From: Garcia nutans | Lineage: Eukaryota; Streptophyta; Magnoliopsida; Malpighiales; Euphorbiaceae | Length of the DNA: 64,000 bases | Reading direction: 5' to 3' | Assembly (NCBI GenBank): GCA_947685225.1 | Contig: CANTUV010000062.1 | Coordinates: forward strand, 17,070,501-17,134,500 | Shown here: piece after piece, positions 23,999 through 37,229 of the stretch | How the letters are laid out: each line of letters opens with the position of its first letter | How positions within the stretch are numbered: the first letter of the stretch is position 1 | Notes under the pieces: generated by a model | What the model was told of the DNA's origin: nothing | Database searches by the model: none | What the model saw: the letters and a program-made list of their open reading frames with translations, nothing else | Position numbers and translations under genes: made by a program

Positions 23999-25398
23999 CT
24001 AATTCTTTTTAAGCAATTTGAAGATAGGCTCACAAATTGTTGTGAGTTTTGCTATGAATCTGCTAATATATTGTAATTTACCAATAAATCCTCAAACTTC
24101 TCTCTCCGTCTTAGGGGCTAGCATATCTCTAATTGCTTTGACTTTGTCAAGATCAATCTCAATGCCATTCGGACCAATCACATATCCCAATAATTTACCT
24201 GAGGTAACCCCGAACACACACTTCTTTGGGTTCAATCTTAGCTTATATTTTAAAGCTCTATCGAAGAATAATTCTAAGTTTTGTAAGTGTTGTTCCCTTG
24301 TGTCCGATTTAACCATCATATCATCAACATATACTTCAACTTCTTTGTGAATCATGTCATGAAATAAAGTGGTGTCCATCCTTTGATAGGTTGCTCCAGC
24401 ATTCTTCAAGCCGAATGGCATCACCTATAACAAAATATACCCCATGTAGTAATGAAAGCAGTTTTGGCTTTATCCTCTTGGGCCATTAACACTTGATTGT
24501 ATCCGGAAAATCCATCTACAAACGAGTGTAGCACGCTAGAGGCTGCACTATCAATGATGACATCTATATGAGGTAAAGGAAAATCATCTTTAGGGGAAGC
24601 CTTGTTTAAATCTTTATAATCCACACATCTTTCTTTGGCACGGGTACTATGTTGGCTAGCCAATCTGGGTATTCTATCACTTCAAGGAACTTTACTTGTA
24701 TTTGCTTAGTGAGCTCTTCTTTAACCAATTCAGCCCACTCAGGTCTTAATCGCCTAAGCTTTTGTTTGACAGGTTTCATGTGAGTGTATGTAGGAATATG
24801 ATGCTCGACTATGTCTTGATCTATTCCAGGCATATCCTCATAAGACCAAGCAAACACTTCTTCATATTTTTTGAATGTTTTTTCAAAATCTCTCTCTCAT
24901 CAGGAGTAAGGTCGGATGTTATGCTAATGTTTTTAGGATTTTCGATTGTTCCCAAATTTAATGATTGTGTGTTAACAGAATTAATATTAAAGATGCTCAT
25001 GTAACTGCTATTTGAATGTATGCAACCATCAGGAGAAACATCACACAAGTATGTAAAATCAAACTTTATTGCATTCATTTTGGAAAAGAAAACATCATCA
25101 TCCTCATACAAAGCAGACAAATTAAAATCAAAGTCAAAATCATTGTTCTCAAAATCAAAAGGCAGGATGTCTTCAAATTTTTCTTCAACCAGGGCAGCAA
25201 TCTCCTCCGGAGTCTTCTCAGCTTTCAGGACAGCTTCATTCTTCTCTTTTAGATTGGGTTCTTTGTTGGCTGACAAGGTGAGCTCTCTCTTCAATTGGTC
25301 GACTAGCTCGGCCACATCTATAAAAATTTCAAAACCCTGAGAGTAATTTACCCATGAACATGATCGGCTCGGGCTTCCCTTGGAGTGGTCCCATATCT
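23999..25398 (-). pseudogene. T1 reverse transcriptase and protease-RT linker
   Basis: The linker (25398 to about 24880) is acidic, with runs of DF/ND residues. RT proper begins near FAWSYEDMPGID and shows SPKDDFPLPHID, DGFSGYNQ, MPFGLKNAGATYQ and an intact YVDD (VYVDDMMVKS). Frame breaks: an extra T near 25340, a shift near 24880, a short deletion near 24640 that removes residues after VPVPKKD, a lost base near 24425, and stops at 24092-24094 (TGA for CGA) and about 23999 (TAG for CAG). Upstream it once joined the protease end at 51041, now separated by solo LTR S and everything inside it. Confidence 0.88.
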
Positions 25399-26600
25399 GG
25401 AGTTGTAGACCCTTAATTTTTTACCCAATTCGGTCCATTGTGTTTTATTTGGTTTGAAAAGATTTTTCTTGTCTAATTGGTCCAAAATAATTTTAATTAA
25501 ATAATTTATGCCTTAGTATTTAATTTTTATTAATAAAAAATGAAAATAAACAAATAAAAATAAAAAAATAAAAATCGGAGTCGAAAAAAAAATCGGCAGA
25601 AAAAAGTGGTCGCGCAGACCCGTCGGGCCAGCAGCCTGCGGGCTGGCATGCTGGCACGCCTAAGGGCCCGGCAACTCAATTTTTGCCAGCGCAAAATTTT
25701 TTGACGCAATTTTTGGAATCCTAATCCAATTAGGTTTTAATTTCTTTTTTTTATTAATATTACTTTCCTTAATTAATTAGGAATAAACAACCTAAAAACC
25801 ACTATAAATAGAGACCAATTAAACCAAATCAAAGGAGGAAAAAAAATTGCCAGTGGCTTGATTTTTGAAACCAAATCAAGGAAGGAAAAGGAAAAACTCA
25901 ATTCAATTGATATTTAAAGCAGCAGTAGCACGTAAAAGGGATTAAAAGGCAACCAAGGCTTGTCTTTGAAGCTAGTTCATCCAAGAAGAGTTATTTTTTG
26001 GAGAATCAACAAAAGAAGGTATGTTTAATTCTTTTGATTTATGTTTTCACAGTAGCTAAATTATAAAATTTAAGTTTTTTAAATAAAAAATCTTAGAACT
26101 TGAATTTAATTTTTCCAAGCTTAAAATAATAAAAAAGTGACTTTCTTTTCTAAAAATATTTAAAATTGTTATTTTTTCTTCTTAAAAATCTTAAAACTTT
26201 AATTGAACATATTTTTCAACAAAAACTAAAATCAAATTCTGTTTCCATTAAAATTTTAAAGTAGGTTCTTTTTCATTCAAAAAACCTTCAAAAACATCTT
26301 TTCTACTTATAAAAACTTCAATTCATTTGTTTAAAGTCATAAAACTTCATAAAATGTTAAATTGCTTTTTAAAACCCTAATTTAAATCTTTTACCCGAGA
26401 ACCCCAATTTGAAAGTCTAAATCCAAAATTCAATTTTTAAACCTAAAATAATAAACACTAACCCTTTTAAAACCTTAAACCCTAATTTTTATGAATTCTA
26501 ATCCTTTTAAAACATTAAAAAATATAAAAACATAAAAAGTCAAAAAAGTCACAGTAGCTTAATTCACTATTTAAAAATCATGAATTAAAAAGTATTTCAA

Positions 26601-26669
26601 TGTAACACCCCTTCTCGACCTACATATGTAAGCTGAGTAGAGGCGCCACACTAACCTAATGTTGCTACC
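26601..26669 (-). repeat. 69-bp end fragment of K2 3' LTR
   Basis: The sequence TGTAACACCCCTTCTCGACC onward matches 47392-47460. K3 inserted 69 bp into the LTR, leaving this orphan piece 13 kb from the rest of its LTR. The CTACC at 26665-26669 and 39821-39825 marks the insertion. Confidence 0.93.
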
Positions 26670-29260
26670 TGTAACACCCCTATACCCCGTATATGTACAC
26701 AGCATGCTAATACGATCGTAATATACGTATACTGAATATAGAAATGTCACGGTTACAAAACACACATGACATGACTCTTATATACTATGAACAAATTCAA
26801 AACCTTTAAATGAGTTTATAAAACGAAATAGATAGAAAGTTTATTTAAAACGCAGCGGAAAATATAACAAATGTTTCCCAATACATTTGCATCAAAATCA
26901 AAAGTTACAAATATAAAATATATACATGAGTGGCAGCTCTTCTCTGATCTTTAAGTCCAAAAATCAACTCTTCAACGCCTAGACTCACTAGGTCTAGAGG
27001 AACTCTCGGGTTCAATCCTGTCACCTGCGCGATGAACCACAATCGCGCTGAGCCAACAGCTCAGTAGAACAAACTATAATGATATTATGCTATGTCATAC
27101 ATTCAAACAATATAGATCATACTCAATACACTTTATTTTATGGATGTTACATTTCATTATTTCAATAATTGTATCATCATCCATTACTCACACATTTAAC
27201 ATAGACACACATGGGCCCAACAAGCATTTAATATGATATTCAAAGTTCAGAGTTACTGCTTTGGTTTATAATCACAATGATCAAGCCCGTAGGCAATATA
27301 TATCATATCTCTATCCATGGATAGTGTAACAGACCCAGTCTCTTTGACCATCAACCCATTAACATGAGGAGATCCTCAACCCGGCTAGACTGTTACTAGT
27401 AACAGACCCAGTCTCTTGGACCATCAACCCGACTAATCGAGGAGATCCTCAACCCGGCTAGACTGTTACTTTTCATATATTTCATTTTCACATTTCATTT
27501 AGTGTAACAGACCCAGTCTCTTGGATCATCAATTCAATTCAATTGAAGAGATCCTCAACCCGGCTAGACTGTTACCTTTATATAGGCATGCCACCAAAAC
27601 CAGTACTCTGAAATTTGAATAAACATATTAGGCACACAACCATTTCATATATCTCTTTATAAATCTTTTTCTCAATTCATTTCTCATTCCACAATCAACT
27701 AGGCAAACATGCCTCATTTGAATCAATATAGCCAATCACAATGGCTTTACACATCATCTTATCATCACATCTTTCATTTTCATAACACATACATATACCA
27801 TATTACATTTCATGAGGTTCATATTGTATAAAACATAACATTATTCAAACATATCAACAATACAATGAAATTACTTAGTACATTCACACTCAAATGTATA
27901 ATTTCCAAAATCACATGAATGTATGTTATAATGCAAGGTTTGTACTTACCTCAAAAGAAATCCACACAATTCTAAACACTTCCTCTTAACAAGTCCTTCA
28001 CCAAATAATTAAGGCAATTCACCTTCTTCACAACCTAATTCAAAACAATGAGGAAACTCACATAAGATCATAAGGCTAAGAATCAATTAGGGCAAACTCT
28101 AAACTGGACACGCTCACCCACACGGGCGTGTCCCTGACCGTGCCCTAACTCCACAACACAGAAGCATTTACACGTTCAGGACCACGGGCGTGTCACTGGG
28201 CGTGTAATACCTACTGTCTCTCAGAAGTATCGACACGTCCAACATCATGAACGTGTTCCTGGCCGTGTCAATTCCCCAAAGTCACAGTAGCTATGACACG
28301 CTCACTAACACGGGCGTGTTAATGGCCGTGTCACACCTACTGCCATCCAACACAATTGACACGCCTAAAGACCTGGACGTGCTCCTGGGCGTATCTGGCC
28401 AAAAACCCAGATTCCGGCCAAAACAACAATCCAACCAACAAACAACAATCTTCCACCATCTTCCACTTCAACAAAACTCAACTAGATACACCCAAAACCA
28501 TAACAACCTTGCAAAAACACCAACACAACTCAAAATACACATCCAACACCAAATCACAACATCATCAAAAACTCTAAACACAACCACAACTCAATCTTAA
28601 CCAACAAACTTATTCTTCCTTTCAATCTTACTCTTTTCCTTCAATCCAACCCAAGAATCAAAGATCAAGTAAACCCAACACTCTTAAACACAACACACTC
28701 AAACATATCCATATCAACAACCATAAATCACCAAACCCACAACACAAACTCAAAGAAAACAAGGGAATCAAGAGGAAACTTACCAAGAATGAAGAAAACT
28801 CTTAAATTCCTCCTTGATCTCTTGAAAACTTCTTCAATCTTGAGCTTGGAAGGTCAAATCTCTCCCTCTCTCTTGTTCTCTTGCTGCTGCCGTCCAAAGC
28901 AAAGAAAGGAGAAGAAAAGGAAAATGAGAGACACGAGAAGAGAGGAAGAAGGAAGAAAAGGAAAAGAAAGAAAAGTCAAACATTAACCCTCTCTCTCCTC
29001 AAAACATTCTCCTCCACACAAATAAAAATAAAATAATCTCAAACATCACCATCCACCCATCTTAATCCACTAACTCAATTTCAAAATAATTACCTTTATA
29101 CCCTTCAAACAAATATTTGTATATGTTAAGTATATCACAATATATACAACATATACACATTACTCTAACCTCAACTCTCTTTCCAATAAAATAAATACAC
29201 TTAATCCAATAATAACAATAATTACTCCAATACTTCTAGGGTACATTTTGGGATATTACA
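26670..29260 (-). repeat. 3' LTR of K3
   Basis: 2,591 bp. Contains three AACAGTC/GACTGGGTCTGTT cassettes (27328-27575), the two-hairpin motif (27027-27064) and the CACGG module (28105-28400). Open frames at 28247-28600 and 28789-28986 recur at identical offsets in the other LTR and are LTR by-products. ATTACGATCGTA-type palindromes lie near the outer end. Confidence 0.95.
27027..27064 (-). other. Two-hairpin motif in K3 3' LTR
   Basis: In LTR sense CTGAGC-5 nt-GCTCAG then GCGCGAT-8 nt-ATCGCGC. Compared with K1, an A-T pair in the first stem has become G-C on both sides. Confidence 0.8.
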
Positions 29261-29280
29261 ATTCTCCCCCTCTAAAAGAA
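29261..29280 (-). promoter_or_regulatory. Polypurine tract of K3
   Basis: The minus strand reads CTTTTAGAGGGGGAGAAT directly before the 3' LTR, the same as K1. Confidence 0.87.
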
Positions 29281-29305
29281 ATTTCGTCCTCGAAATTACC
29301 TGAAA

Positions 29306-32300
29306 TCAAGTCTGAAACAACTGAGGATATTGTTCTAGCATCGTTTGCTCATTCTCCCAAGTTGATTCTTCTTTGCCATGACTCTTCCAAAGAACCTTCA
29401 CAATTGGCACTTTCTTATGTCTCAACTCTTTCATCTCATATGCTAAGATAGCAACCGGTTCTTCTTCAAAAGTCAGATCCGGACTCACCTCAATAGATTC
29501 CACTGATAACACATGAGATGGGTCTGACCTGTACCTCCTCAACATAGAAACATGGAAGACATTATGGATTCTGTCTAACTCTAGTGGCAAAGCAAGCCGA
29601 TAAGCAACCGGTCCCAATCTTTCCAATACTTCATATGGTCCAATGAAACGAGGACTCAGCTTCCCTCTTCGACCAAATCGCAAAATCTTTTTCCAAAGAG
29701 ACACTTTCAAAAATACTTTATCTCCCACATTATACTCAATGTCTCTCCTCTTCAAATCCGAATAAGATTTCTGCCGATCTGAAGCTGTTTTCAACCTATC
29801 TCGAATTATTTTCACTTTATCTTCTGTCTCTTTAACCAAATCAGGACCAATTAACTTACCTTCACCAGTCTCATTCCAACATAAAGGTGTTCTACACCTT
29901 CTTCCATACAATGCCTCAAATGGTGCCATACCAATACTGGATTGATGACTGTTGTTGTAGGCAAATTCTACAAGTGGCAAAAATCTGTCCCAACTTCCAG
30001 AGAAATCAATGACACAGCTTCTCAACATATCCTCGATGATTTGTATCACTCTCTCTGACTGCCCATCTGTCTGCGGATGGAAAGCAGTGCTAAAGTGTAA
30101 TCGAGAACCCAAAGCACCATGCAAACTCTTCCAAAACCTCGATGTGAACCTCAGATCTCGATCAGACACTAAAGAAATTGGGACTCCATGCAATTTCACA
30201 ATCTCACTAATATACAGCTCAGCCAATCTCTCAAGAGAATAATCCATCCGAACCGAAAGAAAATGAGCTGTCTTAGTCAACCTATCAACAATCACCCAAA
30301 TGGCATCATGTTTTCTCTGTGTCAATGGTAAACCAGACACAAAGTCCATAGTCACTCTTTCCCATTTCCACTCAGGCACTGATAAAGGTTGAAGCAACCC
30401 TGTTGGGACCTGATGCTCTGCTTTAACCCTCTGACATGTGAGACATTTGGATACAAACTCTGCAATGTCTCTCTTCATACCAGACCACCAGTAATGCTGT
30501 CTCAAATCATGATACATCTTCGTACTGCCCGGATGCATAGCAAAAACTGATTGATGTGCTTCTTCTAAAATAATCCTTCTCAAACTAATATCATCCAGCA
30601 CACACCGTCTATTCTTAAACCATAAGCTCCCATCACTTTTCACAAGAAAATCTCGGCTCTCCCCTTTTTGGCAATCTGAAACAATCTTCTGAATTTTCTC
30701 ATCAATCAATTGAGCCTCTTTAATCTGATCTAACAACACTGGTCTCAGCTGCAATTGTGCCAACAATGCACCATCATCACAAGATATAAAGCTAGCATGC
30801 AACGCTCTCAACTCAACAAGCAACGAGAGCGAATAAGCAGTCAAACCTGCTAAAGACTTCCGACTCAAGGCATCAGCAACAACATTTGCTTTACCTGGAT
30901 GATAATCAATCAAACAATCATAGTCTTTAATCAATTCCAACCACCGTCTCTGTCGAAGATTAAGCTCTTTCTGAACCCCCAAATATTTCAAACTTTTGTG
31001 ATCAGTGTAAATAAAACATTTCTCTCCATACAAGTAATGTCGCCAAATCTTCAATGCAAACACAATGGCTGCTAACTCCAAGTCATGGGTTGGATAGTTT
31101 AGCTCATGTGGCTTCAACTGTCGAGAAGCATAAGCTATCACTTTACCCTCTTGCATCAAAACACAACCCAAACCACTATGTGAAGCATCACTGTAGATCA
31201 CATATGGTTTATCTTCCACAGGTAAAGTGAGAACAGGTGCTTGAGTTAACATCTCTTTCAACTGCTCAAAACTAGCTTGACACGGATCAGTCCACACAAA
31301 TCTAACTCCTTTTCGAAGTAATCTGGTAAGTGGAGTAGCTATCAAAGAAAATCCTTTCACAAAGCGTCGATAATAGCCTGCCAAACCCAGAAAACTTCTA
31401 ACTTCAGTCACAGACTTTGGTGGACTCCAATTCATAATAGCTTCAACTTTACTCGGATCAACTCTAATGCCATCTGCTGAAACTATATGACCGAGGAAAG
31501 TTACTTGATCTAGCCAGAACTCACATTTTGACAGCTTAGCATACAATTGCTTCTCTCTCAAGATTTGCAATACAATCCGCAGATGCTTGTCATGCTCTTC
31601 TTCATTACGAGAATACACCAAAATATCATCAATGAAGACTACCACAAACTGATCCAGATAGGGCCTAAACACCCTATTCATCAAATCCATGAAAGCTGCA
31701 GGTGCATTCGTCAACCCAAAAGGCATCACTAGAAACTCATAATGCCCATACCTGGTTCGAAAAGCTGTCTTGGGCACATCCTCAGCTCTGACCCGCAACT
31801 GATGGTACCCTGATCTCAAATCAATCTTGGAAAATACTGCTGCTCCCTTCAATTGATCAAAGAGATCATCAATTCTAGGCAAAGGATATTTATTCTTGAT
31901 AGTCACTTTATTCAATTGCCTATAATCGATACACAATCTCATAGTACCATCCTTCTTCTTTACAAACAAAACAGGAGCTCCCCATGGCGAAACACTAGGG
32001 CGAATGAATCCTTTATTCAGCAACTCCTGCAACTGCACCTTCAACTCTCTCAATTCAACAGGTGCCATTCTATAAGGAGTAATAGAGATAGGAGTGGTAC
32101 CTGGCAACAAATCAATACCAAACTCTACCTCTCAGGAGGCAATCCTGGCAACTCCTCTGGAAATACATCTGGAAACTCAGCTACTGTGGGAATGCTATCA
32201 AACTGAGAACCCTCTACCCTGGTATCCAAAACATGAGCGAGATAGGCATCACACCCTTTTCTAATCAGCTTCCTAGCTGAAACAGCTGAAATCAACAAGG

Positions 32301-32399
32301 ATGCAAGTTGTCTCTGCTCGCTAGATATCATCACAATTCTATCATCACTAGTTCTCAAAGTAACACACTTCTTCTTACAATCTACCACAGCTTCATGTC
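29306..32399 (-). pseudogene. K3 pol: RT, RNase H, integrase and chromodomain almost intact
   Basis: A 934-codon open run (32110-29306) covers RT from the region before LRLCIDYRQLNK to the natural end QYPQLFQT. All key residues are visible: FIDD in RT, YSDASHSGLG and YTDHKSLKYL in RNase H, the HHCC finger and D, D, E of integrase (IVDRLTK, VSDRD, SERVIQIIEDM), the GPY/F module, and the C-terminal chromodomain (VPIVKVLWKSHGKEESTWE). Upstream, the linker (32388-32125: SSEQRQLASLL, DVFPEELPGLPPER) is out of frame because four bases are missing from a GA run near 32120. Beyond that it is cut by D. It could supply trans-acting protein only if translated from an internal start. Confidence 0.94.
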
Positions 32400-34360
32400 T
32401 AGACTGTAATATCCCGAGATATACCTTAAAAGTTTTGGAGGAGTTGTTGTATTTGGATTTAATATATATGTGATGTATATGTATATGTCTAATTGTAATA
32501 TCCCTAAGTGTGCCTAGAAGTTATGATAATATTGTTATTATTGAATTGAAGGTGTAAGTGATAAGTGGTAATTGTGTATGGTTTATTTGAATGATAAAAG
32601 AAGTTAAGAGATAATGTATATGTGTAATTGGAAAGAAAAGCAATGTGTAGAGAGAAGTGTATATGTAGTGTATATGGTGATATATATGACATATAAGTTG
32701 GTCAAAGGGCTTGGTCAAGGGAAGAAGATATTTATATTGTTAAGTGTGAAATTACCAAAATGGGCAAGAGTTTGTAAAGGGAATTAAAATGTGCATGAGG
32801 GTAAGATAGTAAATTACTTTTGGAGGAGTATTTAATGAGTGTTGACTTTAGGGTTTCTTCATCATTTCTTCTTCTTCTTCCTTGTGTGGCCGGCTCACCT
32901 AAAGCAAAGGAAGACAAGAGAGCTAAGTGAGGGTTTGATGTTCTAAGCTTCAAAGTTGAGAGAGATTTCAAGTAAACAAGTTGGAATTTCAAGAATTTCA
33001 TGATTTTGGGTAAGTTTGCTCTTGTTTACTCTTGTTATTTTTGAAGTTATGCTTGAGTTGAGTTGTGATTTGATGATGGTATGATTAAGTTGCTTATGGT
33101 GTGATTTTAAGTATTGATTTTTCTTGATAGATGAGAAGTTGGGTTGGTGTTGGTGATGGAAGAGTAAGAGTTGTGTTTAGTGAAATTGTTTCTGTTTTAC
33201 AATTAGTAAAGGCTGTGATTTGTATGATTTTTAATTAATTATAGAAAAATGTTCTTGAAGTGAATTTTTGATATGTTGTGCCTCTATGAGTCTAGAATGA
33301 CTGAAAAATATGTTGATTCGATTTTGGATAGGTTATGAGTTTAGAAAGATTATTTTTATTAGACTTGTTCCAGCAGGTACCTTAACTGAGACAGCTCTAT
33401 TTCGGGATTTTTAATAAAATGTAGAAAAATCATATTCAATTGAATTTTGGATATGTTGTTTCTTAGTGAGTCTAGTATTTGAGAAAAATAATTTGGAACC
33501 ACGTTGATTGAATTTGATTTATGGAATTCACAAAGTTCAGAACTGCTGCCAGGATGCAGGGCAATTGGGGCAGTCTGGTTAGGTGAACTATTTGACCAAG
33601 ATTTTGTGTTCAGTTTGATCTGAAATTTTAAAGGAATGATTTTAAGATACAAAACTAAATTCTGTAAAAATTTTAGAATTTTTAGTCAAGTAGATTATGT
33701 TATACAATTTTTCAAAATAAGGATAAAATGGAGTCTAAAACCAGAATGTACTATTCATATGGTCATTTTGCTAATATTCCTTTTGGATTAGGTTTTGGAA
33801 GGAAGTGAATTGCCCTAAGTTGAGAAGTAAAGAACTCTTGAGAGAAGAAGAGTTTAGAGTTGTGTGAAGTGCTATTGAGGTAAGTACAAAACCCTATTTG
33901 ATTTCATATATTTATATGACTTTGAACCTTAAACCATTTGATTATAATTGTGTTAAGAAATCTATTATATCATTGATACCTATGAGTATATCAATAAGAG
34001 TATATGAAATGTGAGAGCATTCAATAATGTATATACTATGAAAGATGAAAGATGTGATGATATGATTGTATGATATGATGATATAATAATGTAATTGATT
34101 GTGTATACTTAAATGATGAATGATTATATATGTAATAATAATGAGACATGAAATAGAGATTGAGATATAATGATGTATGAAGCTATCGTGATTGGCTATG
34201 ATGATGTAAATGATGATTGAGGCATGTTTGCCTAATTGATGCCATTGTGATTGGCTATGATGAGGTAAATGATGAATTGTTCCAATGTGATTTGAGATAT
34301 GGTGCAAATCTATTGTGTAATGTGAAATGAATTGAGAAAGTTGAGATAAATGGACGAACT

Positions 34361-34650
34361 TATCTGCCTCCTGCGGAACCATGCGGACCCCTGTGGATTG
34401 GGCAACCGAACTTGGACTACCAACCTGGTTGGGGGAAAGTTCGATTCATTCAGTGTTATACGTACCTATCTGCCTCCTGCGGAACCATGCGGACCCAGTG
34501 AATTGGGCAACCGAACTTGGACTACCGACCTGGTTGGGAGAAGGTTCGTTAATGATAGTTTTATACATGCCTATCTGCCTCCTGCGGACCCCTGGGATTG
34601 GCAGTGGCCTGAGGCCCAGTGGACAACCGACCTGGTTGGGGAAAGGTTTG
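34361..34650. repeat. Three ~105-bp tandem units in LTR D
   Basis: TATCTGCCTCCTGCGGA recurs at about 34361, 34467 and 34572, each followed by a CCGACCTGGTTGGG segment. The two long frames across it have no recognisable protein. Confidence 0.85.
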
Positions 34651-35092
34651 TATTTGCAGCTATGGTTGTTGGAAATAATGATGAACTTTGAATAACATAT
34701 TAGTGTGTTTTGGGCCCGAGTATGTCTTTGTTGTTAATATGATATACAAATGTTGAAATAAATAAATATTGAGATCAATGATTGGTGAATTGTGAATATA
34801 ACAATGTTATGTAGTCTGATATGTAATGTGTATATTGTTTGTGAGTATTAGTGATGGATTGTGGTTGATGATAATGGTTGCCTTTATTGGGAATATGATT
34901 TATGATTGGTAAACTATGATTTGTCGTAATGTTATAAGCATATATATATAGTTTATGAGGTTGGTAGAAATTTATGTGGAATGCATTGGAAAAAGGGAAA
35001 ACAGGTTAAGAGAATGATAAAACATGATGCTAAAAATATGAGGTATGTTTATTTTGCAATGTATATTTTGTTTTTAATATTTATTTGTATTA

Positions 35093-35130
35093 CTAAGCTT
35101 TTGGGCTTAGCGTGGTTATATTAATCGCGC
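35093..35130 (+). other. Two-hairpin motif in LTR D
   Basis: CTAAGC-6 nt-GCTTAG then GCGTGGT-7 nt-ATCGCGC. The second stem keeps all seven pairs through two G-T wobbles. Confidence 0.75.
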
Positions 35131-35504
35131 AGGTAAAAGGTGATGGATTTGGAGTTAAACCATTATGTCTTGAAAAGGGCAAGTGTAGCTCGAGACCAAC
35201 TAGAAGATGGTGCATGCATGTATAAGTTAATATATATATTGCATTTTTTTTTATAAGAATGTATTCATATGTATCAATAAATCTTTGGAAGAGACAATGT
35301 AACTATTATATATATATGTGTTATTATCAAAAGGATAGTGATCTTGTAAATCATTTTATATAATAAAATGTACTATTGTTTTAGAAGTTAAGTAAAGATT
35401 TTTAATTGTAATAACTAGTGGCATCCTTATACTCTATATACTTACTTTGCGTATACAAAGTATATGTATGGTACTTATATAGAGTATCGGGGTGTTACAT
35501 AGAC

Positions 35505-37060
35505 AACCAGTCCATGCCCAAAATCAAATCATACTCTTTAAATGGCATCTCAATCAAATCACCAGGAAATTCCTCTCCTTGCACAACAACTGCACTATCT
35601 CTGTGCACCTTACTAACAACCACACTATGCCCTAAAGGATTTGTCACCAAGACATCAAATCCTAGGGACTCAGAATGCAAATCAGTCACAGGCAAAATGG
35701 ATGCACTTATGTATGAATGAGTAGATCCTGGATCAATTAAAGCAAGTACTGAAATGCCAAATAAAGAAAATGTACCAGCAATAACAGCTGAAGCATCTGG
35801 CTGCCTCTGCATCACATAAACTCTTTGGGAAGGTCCAGCCTCATCTGGTCTACTGTCCATAGATGAAGAGCCTCCTCTCTGACTGAACCTAGATCGACCC
35901 TCTCTATTAAAACTTCTGCCTCCTCTACCTCCTCTGCTAAAACTAGGTCGTGAAGCTGCAGTATCCACCGACCTCTGCTCCTGTACCTCAGGACATTCTC
36001 TAATGAAATGATCAGGGGATCCGCATCTGAAGCACACAGCTGGTCCCCTACTCATCCAACAAACGCCTCTATGTGACCCCCCACACTGAGCACATATAGG
36101 TGGAGTGAACCTCTGAACCGTTGGAGTCGGAGCACTCGTCACTGAAACCGTAGGTCTCGATCTCTATCCTTGAAACTGTACTGACCTACCAACTGGCCTC
36201 TGACTCCTGCTGGTCCTAGGAACAAAGCTGCCTCTACCTCTCTTCACAGATGAAGACCCTGCCTCAAACTGGGGCCTTCTCACTCTAGTCTCCTCCTCAG
36301 AAGCAGATGCTGCAATGCCCTGGGCTCTCTCTACACTCCTAGCTGCAGCAACAAGCTGGGAGAAATCCTGGTATCTGGAACCAGCCACAAGACACAAAAT
36401 AGAGGGCCTCAATCCCTCCTCAAACCTTCTGCATCTGTCAATCTCATCAGATATAATACCTCCAGCATAATGACTCAATCCGATGAACTCAACCTCATAC
36501 TCTGTTACTGTCCTGTGGTCTTGTTTCAAACTCAGAAACTCCATCTTTTTAACATCTTTATACTCCCTAGGAGTATACTTCAGCTCAAACTCTCTGAGAA
36601 AGTCAGCATAAGACAAGGTAGGTGGATCATCCATAGCGTGAGGCACTGTTTTCCACCAGTCATATTCATCCTTCTGTAATAATGACCTAGCATAATCAAA
36701 TTTTTCTTCAGGCGTGGCTTGCAGCTGAATAAACACTCTCTGCACTCTATCAAGCCACTGCTCAGCTACAGCTGGATCAATAGTGCCTAGAAAATCTTCC
36801 GCCCCATACTTCCTCAACTTATCATACTGTCTCACTGATACCTGAGGCTGAGGTGGTGGTGGCGGTGGTTGCACTGGTGTTTGTCTCATCACTTCCATCA
36901 TATGCCTGAACCAAGCTGGTGGAACCTCATCACCAACTGGTCTCTCTGACCCAGAAGCAGGTGCCTCACCGGCTCTATCAATTCTAACCTCATCTCTACT
37001 CTCTTCCGGAGCTACACTCTCCGCACTTCCCTCAACAAACTGACGTGAATGAGGATCCAT
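35505..37060 (-). pseudogene. K3 gag and protease, one stop, cut by LTR D
   Basis: Starts at ATG 37060 (MDPHSRQFVEGSAES), the same start as K2. Gag capsid region is complete (RKYGAEDFLGT, FDYARSLLQKDEYDWW, EIDRCRRFEEGLRPS). A stop at 36164-36166 replaces a CAG codon. Then two Cys-rich motifs (CAQCGGSHRGVC and CFRCGSPDHFIREC), a Gly/Arg-rich stretch and the protease site LALIDPGSTHSYIS with its catalytic Asp. The frame reaches GMDWLS and is broken by solo LTR D at 35500. Confidence 0.94.
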
Positions 37061-37210
37061 TACAACCTATATCTGCAAACATAGCAGAATACACCTTATT
37101 AAAGATCAGAGACTGCCAACACTAAATATATATTTTATTCAAAACCAACTTTTTAAAATCAAAATATCCTTTTTCTTACAGTTTACCTAGGTTGAGAATC
37201 TCAAGCCTAG

Positions 37211-37222
37211 GCTCTGATACCA
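37211..37222 (-). promoter_or_regulatory. Primer-binding site of K3 (initiator Met tRNA)
   Basis: The minus strand reads TGGTATCAGAGC, seven bases inside the 5' LTR. Confidence 0.92.
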
Positions 37223-37229
37223 AAACAAT

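Larger units (their letters stand above)
32405..35499 (+). mobile_element. Solo LTR D, Tekay-type, with a duplicated 5' end
   Basis: 3,095 bp from TGTAATATCCC to GGGTGTTACA, with perfect TAGAC duplications at 32400-32404 and 35500-35504. It interrupts K3 pol between protease and RT, opposite to K3. Its first 89 bp (32405-32493) look like the start of one LTR; at 32494 a second LTR start, TGTAATATCCCTAAG, begins and continues to the end. Body sequence resembles the K2 LTR (CCAGGATGCAGGGCAATTGG near 33549), so it belongs with the K2 subfamily and lacks the CACGG module. Confidence 0.92.

Noticed and set aside
28247..28986. Plus ORFs of 117, 73 and 65 codons, repeated at 38807-39546
   Set aside because: K3 LTR sequence, composition-driven (Thr/Gln/Asn- and Lys/Arg-rich), opposite to the element.
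32405..35499. A complete second nested solo LTR with its own TSD inside D
   Set aside because: I looked for a TTACA end followed by CTAAT within D and found none; only the outer TAGAC pair exists.
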